Of a stretch of 64,000 nt of DNA, positions 27,457-37,100 are shown one piece after another. The translations under genes and the position numbers were made by a program. This DNA is from an uncultured Eubacteriales bacterium. GTDB lineage: Bacteria; Bacillota; Clostridia; Christensenellales; Aristaeellaceae. Below the pieces are notes generated by a model that did no database searches, was not told the origin of the DNA, and worked only from the letters and a program-made list of their open reading frames with translations. The DNA is taken from the NCBI GenBank assembly GCA_902765305.1, contig CACWZI010000022.1:1883-65882 (forward strand). Direction: 5' to 3'. How positions within the stretch are numbered: the stretch's first letter is position 1; each line of letters begins with the position of its first letter.

Positions 27457-29179
27457 TCTCTCTGAGGAAAAATGGATTCGGGTACTTGAAGAAGATGGAA
27501 GCATCAAAGAAGCAACTCTTCCGGAGGTCTTTGAAAAGGCTCATGTATATCCTGGCCTCGCAGGGGAAACACCCACACAAAACGTGGCGATACTGCGCTT
27601 CCTGATGGCTGTATTATATGCATCGCTGTTCAATCAGGACTATGAAACGCCGGACGATGCACTGAATGCCTGGTTCGAACTGTGGGATGCCGGTTGTTTT
27701 CCTATGGCCCCCATTACAGAGTATCTTGCACGGTGGCGGGAAAGGTTTTGGCTCTTCCATGATGAACGGCCCTTTTGCCAGGTTGCTGCCGGTCGGGATG
27801 GAATAACGATGGAGAATGCTGCCGGGAAGGCGGGATTGGAAAAGCCGGGAAAACCGACTGCCAAAGGCGTACAAAAGGCATCAAAGCTCAATGGTGCGAT
27901 ATTCGAGAGCGGAAATACAGATAAGCTCTTCAATATTGCGACAGGTTCCGGTAAAAACAGCCTTTCCTATTCTGAAGCTGCAAGGTGGTTGATACATGTT
28001 ATCGGTTTTGATGATGGTGGCATAAAGCCATACTACGAAAAGAACTCGTCGATGAATCACGCAGATGATTTAGCAAAGTGTACTGTGGCGTGGCTGGGAA
28101 GTATCAGCCCTGTGCACGCAGAGAGCGATACGTTGTTTAAAACACTGATGCTGAATATGGTAATGCTGAAAAACGGCGAGTATACGGACGAGGCCCTGTG
28201 GCCTCACCAGAGGCCAAGCTGGGAATATGACACGCCTCATACCGTTGAAATGACAGGCATTCCGCTGCCGGACAACCCGGCAGAGCTGTGTACTTTCCTT
28301 TCCAGGCGCATCATGCTGATAAGGAGCGGTGAACGTGTTTTGGGATTTGTGCGCTATGTTGGGGAAGCGTTTGCCAGGGAGGCAGCTTCTACGGAGCAAT
28401 GGTCGCTGTGGGTGATACCAAAGGCGAAGAAGGGCGAGGTGAGTCTTCCGGTTCCTCGGTCAAACAGGTTACCCGCACAGATGTGGCGTGAGATGGGTTC
28501 TCTGGTAGCTGTACGGGATGGCGATTATCCACCGGGTGTCGTAAGGTGGGTCAGGCTTCTGAGTAAGCCTGCTCAATCACCCCTGAGGGATGTAATGTGT
28601 CGGTTCAGGTATGTTAAAGCACTTTATGACGTTGCGCAGTCTTCGAGCATGACTGAAATACTGGAAGACAGTCTGACGTTCAGTGTAGGCCTGTTGAGCG
28701 AGGCTGGGCGTGCCTGGCTTGAGCTGCTTGCAAGCGAGCTTGAGCTGTATAATCGGGTCGCTTGGCAGCTGGGTCTTTTGGCTGAACAGTTGTTGAGTGC
28801 GGAGGGCGGTAAGGTGTTTGAAGGTAAGAATAAACGTACCGATACAGCCGAAGCCTTAAGAATTGATGCTCAGGAGCGCTTTTTCTATATACTGGATAAG
28901 CCGTTTCGCATATGGCTGCAGGGCCTTCGCGCAGAGGACGATTCTCAGACGAGACAGGAACGGATACAGCAGCTTCGAAGAATTGGAAGGCAGAATGCCA
29001 TGAAGTGTGGACGAGAGATGCTGGATCAGGTCAGTCCGTCCGCATATCGCAAGCGAGGAAAAGGCGAAGGAGAAAATCACAATACGGCCCCGGAGGCATG
29101 GCTGTTGTTTCGCAGGGCGATCAATAAACTGATTCAAGTGGATACAGATCAATCACCTGAAGGAGGTGCAGATATTTGA
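27440..29179 (+). CDS. casA: Cascade large subunit Cse1 (CasA)
   Basis: Large subunit of the type I-E surveillance complex; it reads the PAM, opens the target and recruits Cas3. 579 residues. It begins NLSEEKWIRVLEEDG, the standard Cse1 opening (FNL...WI.V). The central L1-loop region includes KLFNIATGSGKNSLSYSEAA. The C-terminal four-helix bundle is seen in the Leu/Glu-rich stretch after residue ~430. ATG 27440 with GAGGAGGT overlaps the cas3 end by 17 nt. Confidence 0.92.
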   Translation: MNPCFNLSEEKWIRVLEEDGSIKEATLPEVFEKAHVYPGLAGETPTQNVAILRFLMAVLYASLFNQDYETPDDALNAWFELWDAGCFPMAPITEYLARWRERFWLFHDERPFCQVAAGRDGITMENAAGKAGLEKPGKPTAKGVQKASKLNGAIFESGNTDKLFNIATGSGKNSLSYSEAARWLIHVIGFDDGGIKPYYEKNSSMNHADDLAKCTVAWLGSISPVHAESDTLFKTLMLNMVMLKNGEYTDEALWPHQRPSWEYDTPHTVEMTGIPLPDNPAELCTFLSRRIMLIRSGERVLGFVRYVGEAFAREAASTEQWSLWVIPKAKKGEVSLPVPRSNRLPAQMWREMGSLVAVRDGDYPPGVVRWVRLLSKPAQSPLRDVMCRFRYVKALYDVAQSSSMTEILEDSLTFSVGLLSEAGRAWLELLASELELYNRVAWQLGLLAEQLLSAEGGKVFEGKNKRTDTAEALRIDAQERFFYILDKPFRIWLQGLRAEDDSQTRQERIQQLRRIGRQNAMKCGREMLDQVSPSAYRKRGKGEGENHNTAPEAWLLFRRAINKLIQVDTDQSPEGGADI

Positions 29180-29796
29180 GGACTCAGAAGGACATGACGC
29201 GGCGAGTAGAGCTGGTGACGGAGAGCAAGCTGGAATGGCTTCTGAAGCGGGCATCCGAAAGCGTATGTCGCGCTACGCTCGCTCGGCTTCGTCGGGGCGT
29301 TGGACGAGCACCGGGGGAAATACCAGCCTTGTGGGGAATTCTGTTGCAGGATATGCCTGAAGATATGCAAGCCAGCGGCAGAACGGCCAGCCATCAGGAA
29401 ATTGCCATTTATACAGCATTGACGCTCTTTGCAGTACACCAACAGGGTTGGAATCCGCAAAGTCGGCCGATGCATCAAAGGGATTGCACTCTTGGAGGCG
29501 CTATGGCAAGGCTCATTACACCAAGCGATGAGGATTCCAGAAACCGGGTTGAGAGGCGTTTCAGCCAGGCGGCTACTGCTTTAGATATGTCGGAGTTTTC
29601 CCATCATCTGAGGGGACTTGTACAGTTGCTTGGCGCGCAAGGTATACCATTGGACTGGGCAAGGCTTGCAGGACAAGTCTTTGCTTATCAGAATCCCGAA
29701 CGCGTTGGCCAGGTGCGATTGCGCTGGGGCGAGGAGTTTTACACAGCAATAAACCGGGAAAAGGACAACCATGATGAGGAGGAAAAAACAGTATGA
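29176..29796 (+). CDS. casB: Cascade small subunit Cse2 (CasB)
   Basis: Small all-helical subunit that lines the Cascade belly and stabilises the non-target strand. 206 residues, a little longer than the E. coli protein. Segments such as ALTLFAVHQQGWNPQ and ARLITPSDEDSRNRVERRFS match the Cse2 pattern, and LRGLVQLLGAQGIPLDWARL is the typical C-terminal helix. TTG at 29176 overlaps the cse1 stop and is preceded by AGGAGGTGC, which favours it over ATG 29194. Confidence 0.88.
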   Translation: MRTQKDMTRRVELVTESKLEWLLKRASESVCRATLARLRRGVGRAPGEIPALWGILLQDMPEDMQASGRTASHQEIAIYTALTLFAVHQQGWNPQSRPMHQRDCTLGGAMARLITPSDEDSRNRVERRFSQAATALDMSEFSHHLRGLVQLLGAQGIPLDWARLAGQVFAYQNPERVGQVRLRWGEEFYTAINREKDNHDEEEKTV

Positions 29797-30887
29797 ATAC
29801 CAATTGCAAGTATCTTGACATTCATGTGCTTCAGAATGTGCCGCCGAGCTGCATCAACCGGGATGATACCGGAAGCCCAAAGACTGCTGTTTACGGTGGA
29901 ACAACCCGGTCGCGCGTTTCTTCACAGGCTTGGAAACGGGCTGTGCGCCTATACTTCAAGCAAAAGTTGGCCAGAGAGGACATAGGAGAACGAACAAAGC
30001 GCATCATTCCGATGGTCGCGGAGGAGATCGAACGCATTGATCCCTATGCGGATTCAATGAAGCTGGCGAGAAAGGTTCTGGAAGCGGGGGATATCGGCAT
30101 CAAGGCAAAAAATGAAAAGAAGGATGACGCCAAAGCGGATTTGGAAGGAACAGGCGCACTGTTTTTCATGAGTCATCGGCAAGCGGAAGCTTTGGCGAAA
30201 TTCGCAGTGCAGGTGCCGGAGAAGACATGGAAGAAGGATGACATCAAGGCAATCATTGCAAGCCGGCCTTCTGTGGATATGGCGCTGTTTGGGCGTATGG
30301 TGGCCAGTGATCCATCGTTGAATATCGATGCTGCCTGCCAAGTAGCACATAGCATTTCAACGCATGCAGTGCGCAATGAGTTTGATTACTTTACGGCGGT
30401 GGACGATCGTTCGCCGGAAGATAATGCCGGGGCAGGGCATATTGGTACGGTAGAATTCAATTCCTCCGTGCTATATCGGTATGCGACAGTCAATTTGCGC
30501 GAGCTGAATGAAAGCCTGGAGGAAGGGGAGGCGATCGATGCTGTTTTGGCGTTTTCGGAAGCTTTCATCTGCTCCATGCCTACTGGAAAGCAGAATACCT
30601 TTGCAAATCGAACGCTGCCGGATGTGGTATATATCGCTTTGCGTGGCGATCAGCCGCTCAACCTGGTTGGCGCATTTGAAAAACCGGTGCGCGCAAATGA
30701 TGGATTGCTGGGACCGTCTGTCCGAGTGCTCGCGAACTATGCCAGATCCATATGTGAGAAATACGATATGCCACCCCTGATTGAATATGATCTGGGCGGT
30801 GATATTACGGGCCGTTCGTCGGGCGGTTTGAAGCGGATGCTTGAAGCGCTGGGCGAATACCTGAAACAACAGAGAGGAGTGCTTTAA
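29793..30887 (+). CDS. casC: Cascade backbone subunit Cas7e (Cse4/CasC)
   Basis: Six copies of this RAMP protein wrap the crRNA backbone. 364 residues, normal size. It begins YLDIHVLQNVPPSCINRDDT followed by GSPKTAVYGGTTRSRVSSQ, strongly diagnostic of Cas7e, and has ADNAGAGHIG-like DNAGAGHIGTVEFNSSVLY in the middle. ATG 29793 overlaps the cse2 end by 4 nt and follows GAGGAGGAAA. Confidence 0.95.
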   Translation: MNTNCKYLDIHVLQNVPPSCINRDDTGSPKTAVYGGTTRSRVSSQAWKRAVRLYFKQKLAREDIGERTKRIIPMVAEEIERIDPYADSMKLARKVLEAGDIGIKAKNEKKDDAKADLEGTGALFFMSHRQAEALAKFAVQVPEKTWKKDDIKAIIASRPSVDMALFGRMVASDPSLNIDAACQVAHSISTHAVRNEFDYFTAVDDRSPEDNAGAGHIGTVEFNSSVLYRYATVNLRELNESLEEGEAIDAVLAFSEAFICSMPTGKQNTFANRTLPDVVYIALRGDQPLNLVGAFEKPVRANDGLLGPSVRVLANYARSICEKYDMPPLIEYDLGGDITGRSSGGLKRMLEALGEYLKQQRGVL

Positions 30888-31567
30888 TGGGCACATTGCT
30901 TTTGCGGCTTGCCGCGCCGCTTCAGGCATGGGGCATTGATTCCAAATTCAATATTCGCCAGACGGGAAATGTACCAAGCAAAAGCGGCGTTGTAGGATTG
31001 CTTGCGGCTGCGTTGGGGCGAACCAGGGACAAATCCGTAGAGGATCTGTCGTTCCTGCGCTTTGGTGTGCGCATTGTGCGCGAAGGAAGGCTGCTTTGCG
31101 ATTATCATACCGTCAGCCGCAATCCGAACCCCCGTCCTGCCCTGAACAAGACCGATTATGTCACAAAGCGCTATTATCTGTCAGACGCGGTATTCATTGT
31201 CGGCTTTGAATCGGACGATCGGGAATGCCTGCATCGAATGGATGATGCGATTCATGCACCGGCCTTTCCTCTATTTCTCGGAAGGCGCTCCTGCCCTCCG
31301 ACATTCCCGATTTCATTGGGAATATCCGATGAGGGCTTGGAGCAGGCGCTGGTCGGAGCTCAATGTTCGGAGACAATGGTTGAAGCGGAATCTGGCAAAC
31401 AGGTTCGCATGATTTTGGATGCGCCTCAAACGATGCGTACAACAGCTATGCTCAAGGATAAGCCGATCTCTTTTTCTTCCCGGAAGCGGGAACACGGCTT
31501 TAGAAGTGTGATCGAAGCTTATCAGTTTTCGTCCGAGCATGATCCATTTAGCGAATTGGAGGGATAA
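30887..31567 (+). CDS. casD: Cascade subunit Cas5e (CasD)
   Basis: Caps the 5' handle of the crRNA. 226 residues. It begins LLLRLAAPLQAWGIDSKFN, the Cas5e signature, followed by RQTGNVPSKSGVVGLLAAAL, and contains TVSRNPNPRPALNKTDYVTK and LFLGRRSCPPTFP, both typical. The start ATG overlaps the cas7 stop by one base (TAATG). Confidence 0.94.
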   Translation: MGTLLLRLAAPLQAWGIDSKFNIRQTGNVPSKSGVVGLLAAALGRTRDKSVEDLSFLRFGVRIVREGRLLCDYHTVSRNPNPRPALNKTDYVTKRYYLSDAVFIVGFESDDRECLHRMDDAIHAPAFPLFLGRRSCPPTFPISLGISDEGLEQALVGAQCSETMVEAESGKQVRMILDAPQTMRTTAMLKDKPISFSSRKREHGFRSVIEAYQFSSEHDPFSELEG

Positions 31568-31569
31568 TC

Positions 31570-32196
31570 ATGTATATGACCCGTATGGAGCTGGATCGTT
31601 CTCGCAGGGCGACAATACTGGCGCTTGCTTTCCCCAATAAACTGCATGGTGCCATAGAATCAAGCTTTTCTGGTGAGAGGCAGCGACGCCTATGGCGTAT
31701 AGACGAGCTGAATGGCAAGTGCTATTTATTGGTAGTCAGTGAAGCCAAGCCGGATTTCAGCGCTGCCGCTGCCCAGTTTGCCCCGACGCCGGATTGCTGG
31801 GAGACGCGGGAATACGGTACTTTCTTGCAGCGAATAACCGTGGGTAGCCACTGGCACTTTCGGCTTTCAGCCAATCCCACCATTTCACATTCCAGGGAAG
31901 GCGAGAAACGGGGAAAGGTATACGCGCATGTTACAGCGGAACAGCAAAAAAACTGGCTCATGCAACGCGCCGCCAAGAGTGGCTTTCGACTGAAAGAAGA
32001 TTATGAAGTCGTTAAGCGAGATACGCTGACCTTCTATAAAGGCGCGGATCGCAAGCGCGTGACACTGGGAGTTTGCGAGTATGAGGGATGGCTGGAAGTT
32101 ACAGACGCAGATTTGATGCGGGCGGCTCTTACGAATGGAATCGGCCGAGGCAAGGCATATGGACTTGGACTTCTGACGATTGCACAGAGAATATAA
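31570..32196 (+). CDS. casE: crRNA-processing endoribonuclease Cas6e (Cse3/CasE)
   Basis: Cuts the pre-crRNA at the base of the repeat hairpin and remains on the 3' stem. 208 residues. The N-terminal RAMP domain holds FPNKLHGAIESSF with His26, the position of the catalytic histidine; the C-terminal glycine-rich loop is NGIGRGKAYGLGLLTI. The palindrome in the array repeat (CCCCGCACACGCGGGG) suits a Cas6e substrate. It begins 3 nt after the cas5 stop. Confidence 0.94.
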   Translation: MYMTRMELDRSRRATILALAFPNKLHGAIESSFSGERQRRLWRIDELNGKCYLLVVSEAKPDFSAAAAQFAPTPDCWETREYGTFLQRITVGSHWHFRLSANPTISHSREGEKRGKVYAHVTAEQQKNWLMQRAAKSGFRLKEDYEVVKRDTLTFYKGADRKRVTLGVCEYEGWLEVTDADLMRAALTNGIGRGKAYGLGLLTIAQRI

Positions 32197-32207
32197 GGGG
32201 AATTCGT

Positions 32208-33152
32208 ATGACAAAGGAAATGCCGGGAATCGTGCGTCCTGAATTGCAAGCATTGCCCCAGGTTGGCGACCGCATGACATTTCTCTATCTTGAACGATGC
32301 GTTATCAACCGGGAGGATGGAGCGATTACAGTTAAGAATGAAAAGGGCGTCATTCACATACCTGCTGCAATGATAAGCGTATTGATGCTTGGACCAGGTA
32401 CGACCATAACCCATCGCGCTATGGAATTGATAGGGGATACAGGCGTTAGTGCCATATGGGTTGGAGAGCGGGGCGTCAGGTATTATGCCGCGGGGCGTCC
32501 GCTTACAGGCAAAGCGAATCTGCTGCTCAAACAGGCGGAATTGGTTACCAATATGCGCTCTCATCTCGCAGTAGCCAAAAAAATGTATCAGATGAGATTT
32601 CCCGAAGAGGACGTTAGCCATCTGACAATGCAACAGCTTCGTGGCAGGGAGGGGGCGCGTGTGCGTGGCATCTACCGCAAATGCGCTCGGGAATCCGGCG
32701 TGACATGGAATGGGAGAGATTACAATCCAGATGATTTTTCCGCAAGTGATTCCATAAATCAGGCCTTGTCGGCTGCTCATCAGTGTTTGTATGGGCTTGC
32801 AGCAGCGGTCATACAAGCATTGGGATGCTCTTTGGGTCTGGGCTTTGTTCATGTTGGGCATGAATTGTCATTTGTCTATGATATAGCAGATCTCTACAAA
32901 GCCGAATTCAGTATTCCGATTGCCTTCAGATGTGTTGCGCAAGCTCCGGAGGATCTGTGTGGGACGGTTCGACGCGAGGTGCGCGACGCAATGGCATACG
33001 GCAAGCTAATATCTCGCATGGTGCATGATTTGCAGTTTTTGCTGAATGGAGAAGAGAACATGGACGATAATGTGAATGTCGTTTATCTGTGGGACGATCG
33101 ATTTGGTAACATTCACAACGGAATCAACTTTGAGCGGGAGGGAGGCGCGTGA
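32208..33152 (+). CDS. cas1: CRISPR integrase Cas1 (type I-E)
   Basis: Metal-dependent integrase that inserts new spacers together with Cas2. 314 residues. Key blocks: TFLYLERCVINREDGAITV near the N-terminus and the catalytic core GFVHVGHELSFVYDIADLYK, which carries the His and Asp ligands; the Glu ligand precedes it in the helical domain. I chose ATG 32208 after AAGGGG; the frame opens earlier inside cas6. It overlaps cas2 by 4 nt (GTGA). Confidence 0.96.
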   Translation: MTKEMPGIVRPELQALPQVGDRMTFLYLERCVINREDGAITVKNEKGVIHIPAAMISVLMLGPGTTITHRAMELIGDTGVSAIWVGERGVRYYAAGRPLTGKANLLLKQAELVTNMRSHLAVAKKMYQMRFPEEDVSHLTMQQLRGREGARVRGIYRKCARESGVTWNGRDYNPDDFSASDSINQALSAAHQCLYGLAAAVIQALGCSLGLGFVHVGHELSFVYDIADLYKAEFSIPIAFRCVAQAPEDLCGTVRREVRDAMAYGKLISRMVHDLQFLLNGEENMDDNVNVVYLWDDRFGNIHNGINFEREGGA

Positions 33153-34072
33153 TCGTTGTAACTCTGACGGATTGTCCCCCTGCCCTGCGTGGCGACTTGA
33201 GTAAATGGCTACTTGAGATCAATACAGGTGTATATATTGGGCAGGTTAATGCGAGAGTACGGGACAAGCTGTGGCAAAGAATTACACAGAACATTAAGTG
33301 TGGCCGTGCAACTATGGTGTTTGATGCACAAAATGAACAAAGAATGGATTTCAGAATTCACAATACCTCCTGGGAAATTGTGGATTGTGATGGAATTAAG
33401 CTTATAAGGCGGCCTTCGGAGCAACGGTTGACGGAAATCAAGGATGCAGGAGAAGGTGTATTGGTGCCTGGCTTTTCGAATGCAGCCAAGTACTTACAGC
33501 TAAGTAGATTACAAAAGTCCCAAGGAAAGACAAATGCTTCCAACGGAAAACTGAGGAAAGGCTGTGTTTCGAATTGCACGGTGGTGGATATCGAGACGAC
33601 AGGCTTGGATGCAGATAACGACAGCATCGTTGAAGTGGCTGCGTTGCGTGTGCGTAATCTGCAGCCTGTCGAGGAATATAGCGCGCTGATCCGGATTGAG
33701 CGTTCTTTGCCTGACAGCATAATCCAATTAACGGGGATAACAGACGAAGCACTTGCAGAAAGCGGAATCCCTCTTTTTAAAGCGCTTCAATCATTGTTGG
33801 AATTTATAGGCGAGGATATTATGTTAATTCACAATGCATCCTTTGATCTTGCGTTTTTGAGAAACAACTTGGCACGGCAGGGTTTGCCGGCGCTGAACAA
33901 TAAATCATTGGATACTTGTCAGTTGGCACGAAAAGCTTTTCTGAATGTGTCCGATTACAAGTTGTCAACGCTGGCTCGCCATTACAGCATTGAGCAAGCA
34001 ATTCAACATAGAGCATTGGAGGATTGCAGGGTAACCTTGGATGTCTACAAGGCCATTGCTCAAACTGAATGA
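33149..34072 (+). CDS. cas2: Cas2e fused to a DnaQ-like 3'-5' exonuclease
   Basis: A 307-residue fusion beginning at GTG. Residues 1-~95 are Cas2e (MIVVTLTDCPPALRGDLSKW, then INTGVYIGQVNARVRDKLW). A linker of ~45 residues follows. Residues ~140-305 are a DEDDh exonuclease: VVDIETTGLDADND (Asp and Glu of ExoI), HNASFDLAFLRNN (ExoII Asp) and HRALEDCRVTLD (ExoIII His and Asp). All catalytic residues are present. Cas2-DnaQ fusions are known from a minority of I-E systems, e.g. Streptococcus thermophilus, where the exonuclease trims pre-spacer 3' ends before integration. It is the last gene before the leader and array. Confidence 0.93.
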   Translation: MIVVTLTDCPPALRGDLSKWLLEINTGVYIGQVNARVRDKLWQRITQNIKCGRATMVFDAQNEQRMDFRIHNTSWEIVDCDGIKLIRRPSEQRLTEIKDAGEGVLVPGFSNAAKYLQLSRLQKSQGKTNASNGKLRKGCVSNCTVVDIETTGLDADNDSIVEVAALRVRNLQPVEEYSALIRIERSLPDSIIQLTGITDEALAESGIPLFKALQSLLEFIGEDIMLIHNASFDLAFLRNNLARQGLPALNNKSLDTCQLARKAFLNVSDYKLSTLARHYSIEQAIQHRALEDCRVTLDVYKAIAQTE

Positions 34073-34124
34073 AAACGACATAACTATCGCGAAAAAACAC
34101 TGGAAATACGGGATCTTTTTAAGG
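34073..34124 (+). promoter_or_regulatory. CRISPR leader
   Basis: Only 52 nt separate the cas2 stop from the first repeat; AT-rich with AAAAAAC and TTTTTAA. No convincing promoter lies in it, so the array may be read from the cas promoter or from one inside cas2. Its place next to cas1-cas2 and the decayed repeats at the other end mark this as the leader side. Confidence 0.65.
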
Positions 34125-37100
34125 GTAGTCCCCGCACACGCGGGGGTGATCCCAGCGTCCACAAACCTAACAGGCGTAGGACTTTGTAGTCCCCGCACAC
34201 GCGGGGGTGATCCCGCCGCATAATTTAGCGTTCCATCTCCTGCAAGGTAGTCCCCGCACACGCGGGGGTGATCCTATTGCTCGGGCGGCTTAAAGCCCCC
34301 GGGCATCGTAGTCCCCGCACACGCGGGGGTGATCCTCATAGAAGCCCCTGTAAGCCATTTGCAGCCCTGTAGTCCCCGCACACGCGGGGGTGATCCTCAT
34401 CTACACACATGCATTTTATCACAAAACAGGTAGTCCCCGCACACGCGGGGGTGATCCCACGCCAGCGATATACAGCAGCGTTCCCATTAAGTAGTCCCCG
34501 CACACGCGGGGGTGATCCTAGCATTTATGTTTCAGTTCGTTGGGTTTTCGAGTAGTCCCCGCACACGCGGGGGTGATCCTATCTATAATTCCAAATATCG
34601 GGAAGTTGTAGAGTAGTCCCCGCACACGCGGGGGTGATCCTGTACTTGTGTAGATGAATTACAGGAGGGATGAGTAGTCCCCGCACACGCGGGGGTGATC
34701 CCTAAGGAAAAGTTGAGACAGGCAAATATTGGAAGTAGTCCCCGCACACGCGGGGGTGATCCTAATACCATTCTTAGAACTTATAGCAGCCTCTAGTAGT
34801 CCCCGCACACGCGGGGGTGATCCCGGACCGCCCCGCAGCTGATCACCTACTATGAGGTAGTCCCCGCACACGCGGGGGTGATCCCCCGCCTGGGGCGGGT
34901 GGTGGGCGGTATCAGTAGTAGTCCCCGCACACGCGGGGGTGATCCTTCCGCCATGATCAAGCATTGCATCATCTGCTGGTAGTCCCCGCACACGCGGGGG
35001 TGATCCCATCCGATCCGGCTTCGGCCAGATCGTGCAAAGGTAGTCCCCGCACACGCGGGGGTGATCCTAACACACAGAGGAGGGCAAGCCGATGAAATTC
35101 GTAGTCCCCGCACACGCGGGGGTGATCCCCATGTCGCGGCTATTCCTTCCGGGCCGCGTGCGTAGTCCCCGCACACGCGGGGGTGATCCCGCCCGGCGTG
35201 GTGTCGTCACGCCAGGCGCTCCGTAGTCCCCGCACACGCGGGGGTGATCCCGTGAGGCCGGGAATTCTGAATTTCTTCTTCGCGTAGTCCCCGCACACGC
35301 GGGGGTGATCCCTGCATGGCGCGGGCCTACCGGCTGATCGTCAAGTAGTCCCCGCACACGCGGGGGTGATCCCGCCGGCGGCACCGTGAAGCCCGGAACG
35401 CCTACGTAGTCCCCGCACACGCGGGGGTGATCCCCAGGGCCAGCAGCACGATTAAAAAGCGTTTCAGTAGTCCCCGCACACGCGGGGGTGATCCCGATCA
35501 AGCGCATGATGCGCTGGAGCACGGCCAGTAGTCCCCGCACACGCGGGGGTGATCCCCCATTGATAAATCGCTCTTCCTCCTCCGACAGGTAGTCCCCGCA
35601 CACGCGGGGGTGATCCCAACGAGACCAAAATATTTCATTATCCGAACTGGTAGTCCCCGCACACGCGGGGGTGATCCCAATAGTCCAGTTCTTCTTCTCG
35701 CGTCCAACTGGTAGTCCCCGCACACGCGGGGGTGATCCCTTGGAAATGAGTTATCCTCCAGAAGGATATGAGTAGTCCCCGCACACGCGGGGGTGATCCT
35801 GCACCGAATCAGCCGTACAGAATCCCGGCGCAGTAGTCCCCGCACACGCGGGGGTGATCCCTTGGAAATGAGTTATCCTCCAGAAGGATATGAGTAGTCC
35901 CCGCACACGCGGGGGTGATCCTACTTGATGAAGGCAAAGAGGAACTCGATTCAAGTAGTCCCCGCACACGCGGGGGTGATCCCGCATTCACCGCCCGCAT
36001 CCTGCGAGAGCGCACGTAGTCCCCGCACACGCGGGGGTGATCCTTCTTCGCCCGGAAGATATAAACCACCTGGGGAGTAGTCCCCGCACACGCGGGGGTG
36101 ATCCTGGTTCTCGGTTCAGGTTGTGCGGTTCGGTGTAGTAGTCCCCGCACACGCGGGGGTGATCCTATGAGACGGTCGTCTGCGGGGGTGCCGTGGAGGT
36201 AGTCCCCGCACACGCGGGGGTGATCCCCGTCAAGCGCATCGACTGATCCCACCCGACAGGTAGTCCCCGCACACGCGGGGGTGATCCCATCCCCTATATC
36301 TGCATCAATACTTCGTCAAAGTAGTCCCCGCACACGCGGGGGTGATCCTTAAGGGAATGTTGGCATACGTCTATTATATGGGTAGTCCCCGCACACGCGG
36401 GGGTGATCCTAGATGATGATTCCATTGTCTGTTGCGCGGTTCGTAGTCCCCGCACACGCGGGGGTGATCCGTGGGTTAGCTTTGGTGATGGCCGGATTAT
36501 TCGGTAGTCCCCGCACACGCGGGGGTGATCCTAGTTCCCCACGGACACGCCCAACCAGCACAAAGTAGTCCCCGCACACGCGGGGGTGATCCTGAGATCG
36601 AGGAAGAAGCTGGACAATCGGAAAGGTAGTCCCCGCACACGCGGGGGTGATCCCGTCTTGACGGTCTCCCGGCTGCTGCTGGTGAAGTAGTCCCCGCACA
36701 CGCGGGGGTGATCCCTAATGGTGTACAAATAATTTATGCCAGGATTTGTAGTCCCCGCACACGCGGGGGTGATCCCAAGACTAACAGCTCCACCATTGAT
36801 TGCGCCAGGTAGTCCCCGCACACGCGGGGGTGATCCTTTGGTGTGTTTGGTTTTTTCAGGGGTTCGGCCGTAGTCCCCGCACACGCGGGGGTGATCCCCG
36901 TCAAACAGGTAAACCGTAAACCGACATTACGTAGTCCCCGCACACGCGGGGGTGATCCTTTTGCGATATTTTGCAGAATTTGGTGTGTTTGGTAGTCCCC
37001 GCACACGCGGGGGTGATCCTCCCCGTCAAAAAATGCCCGTCCCCGTCTCCATGTAGTCCCCGCACACGCGGGGGTGATCCTACCCCGTCCCCGTCTCCAT

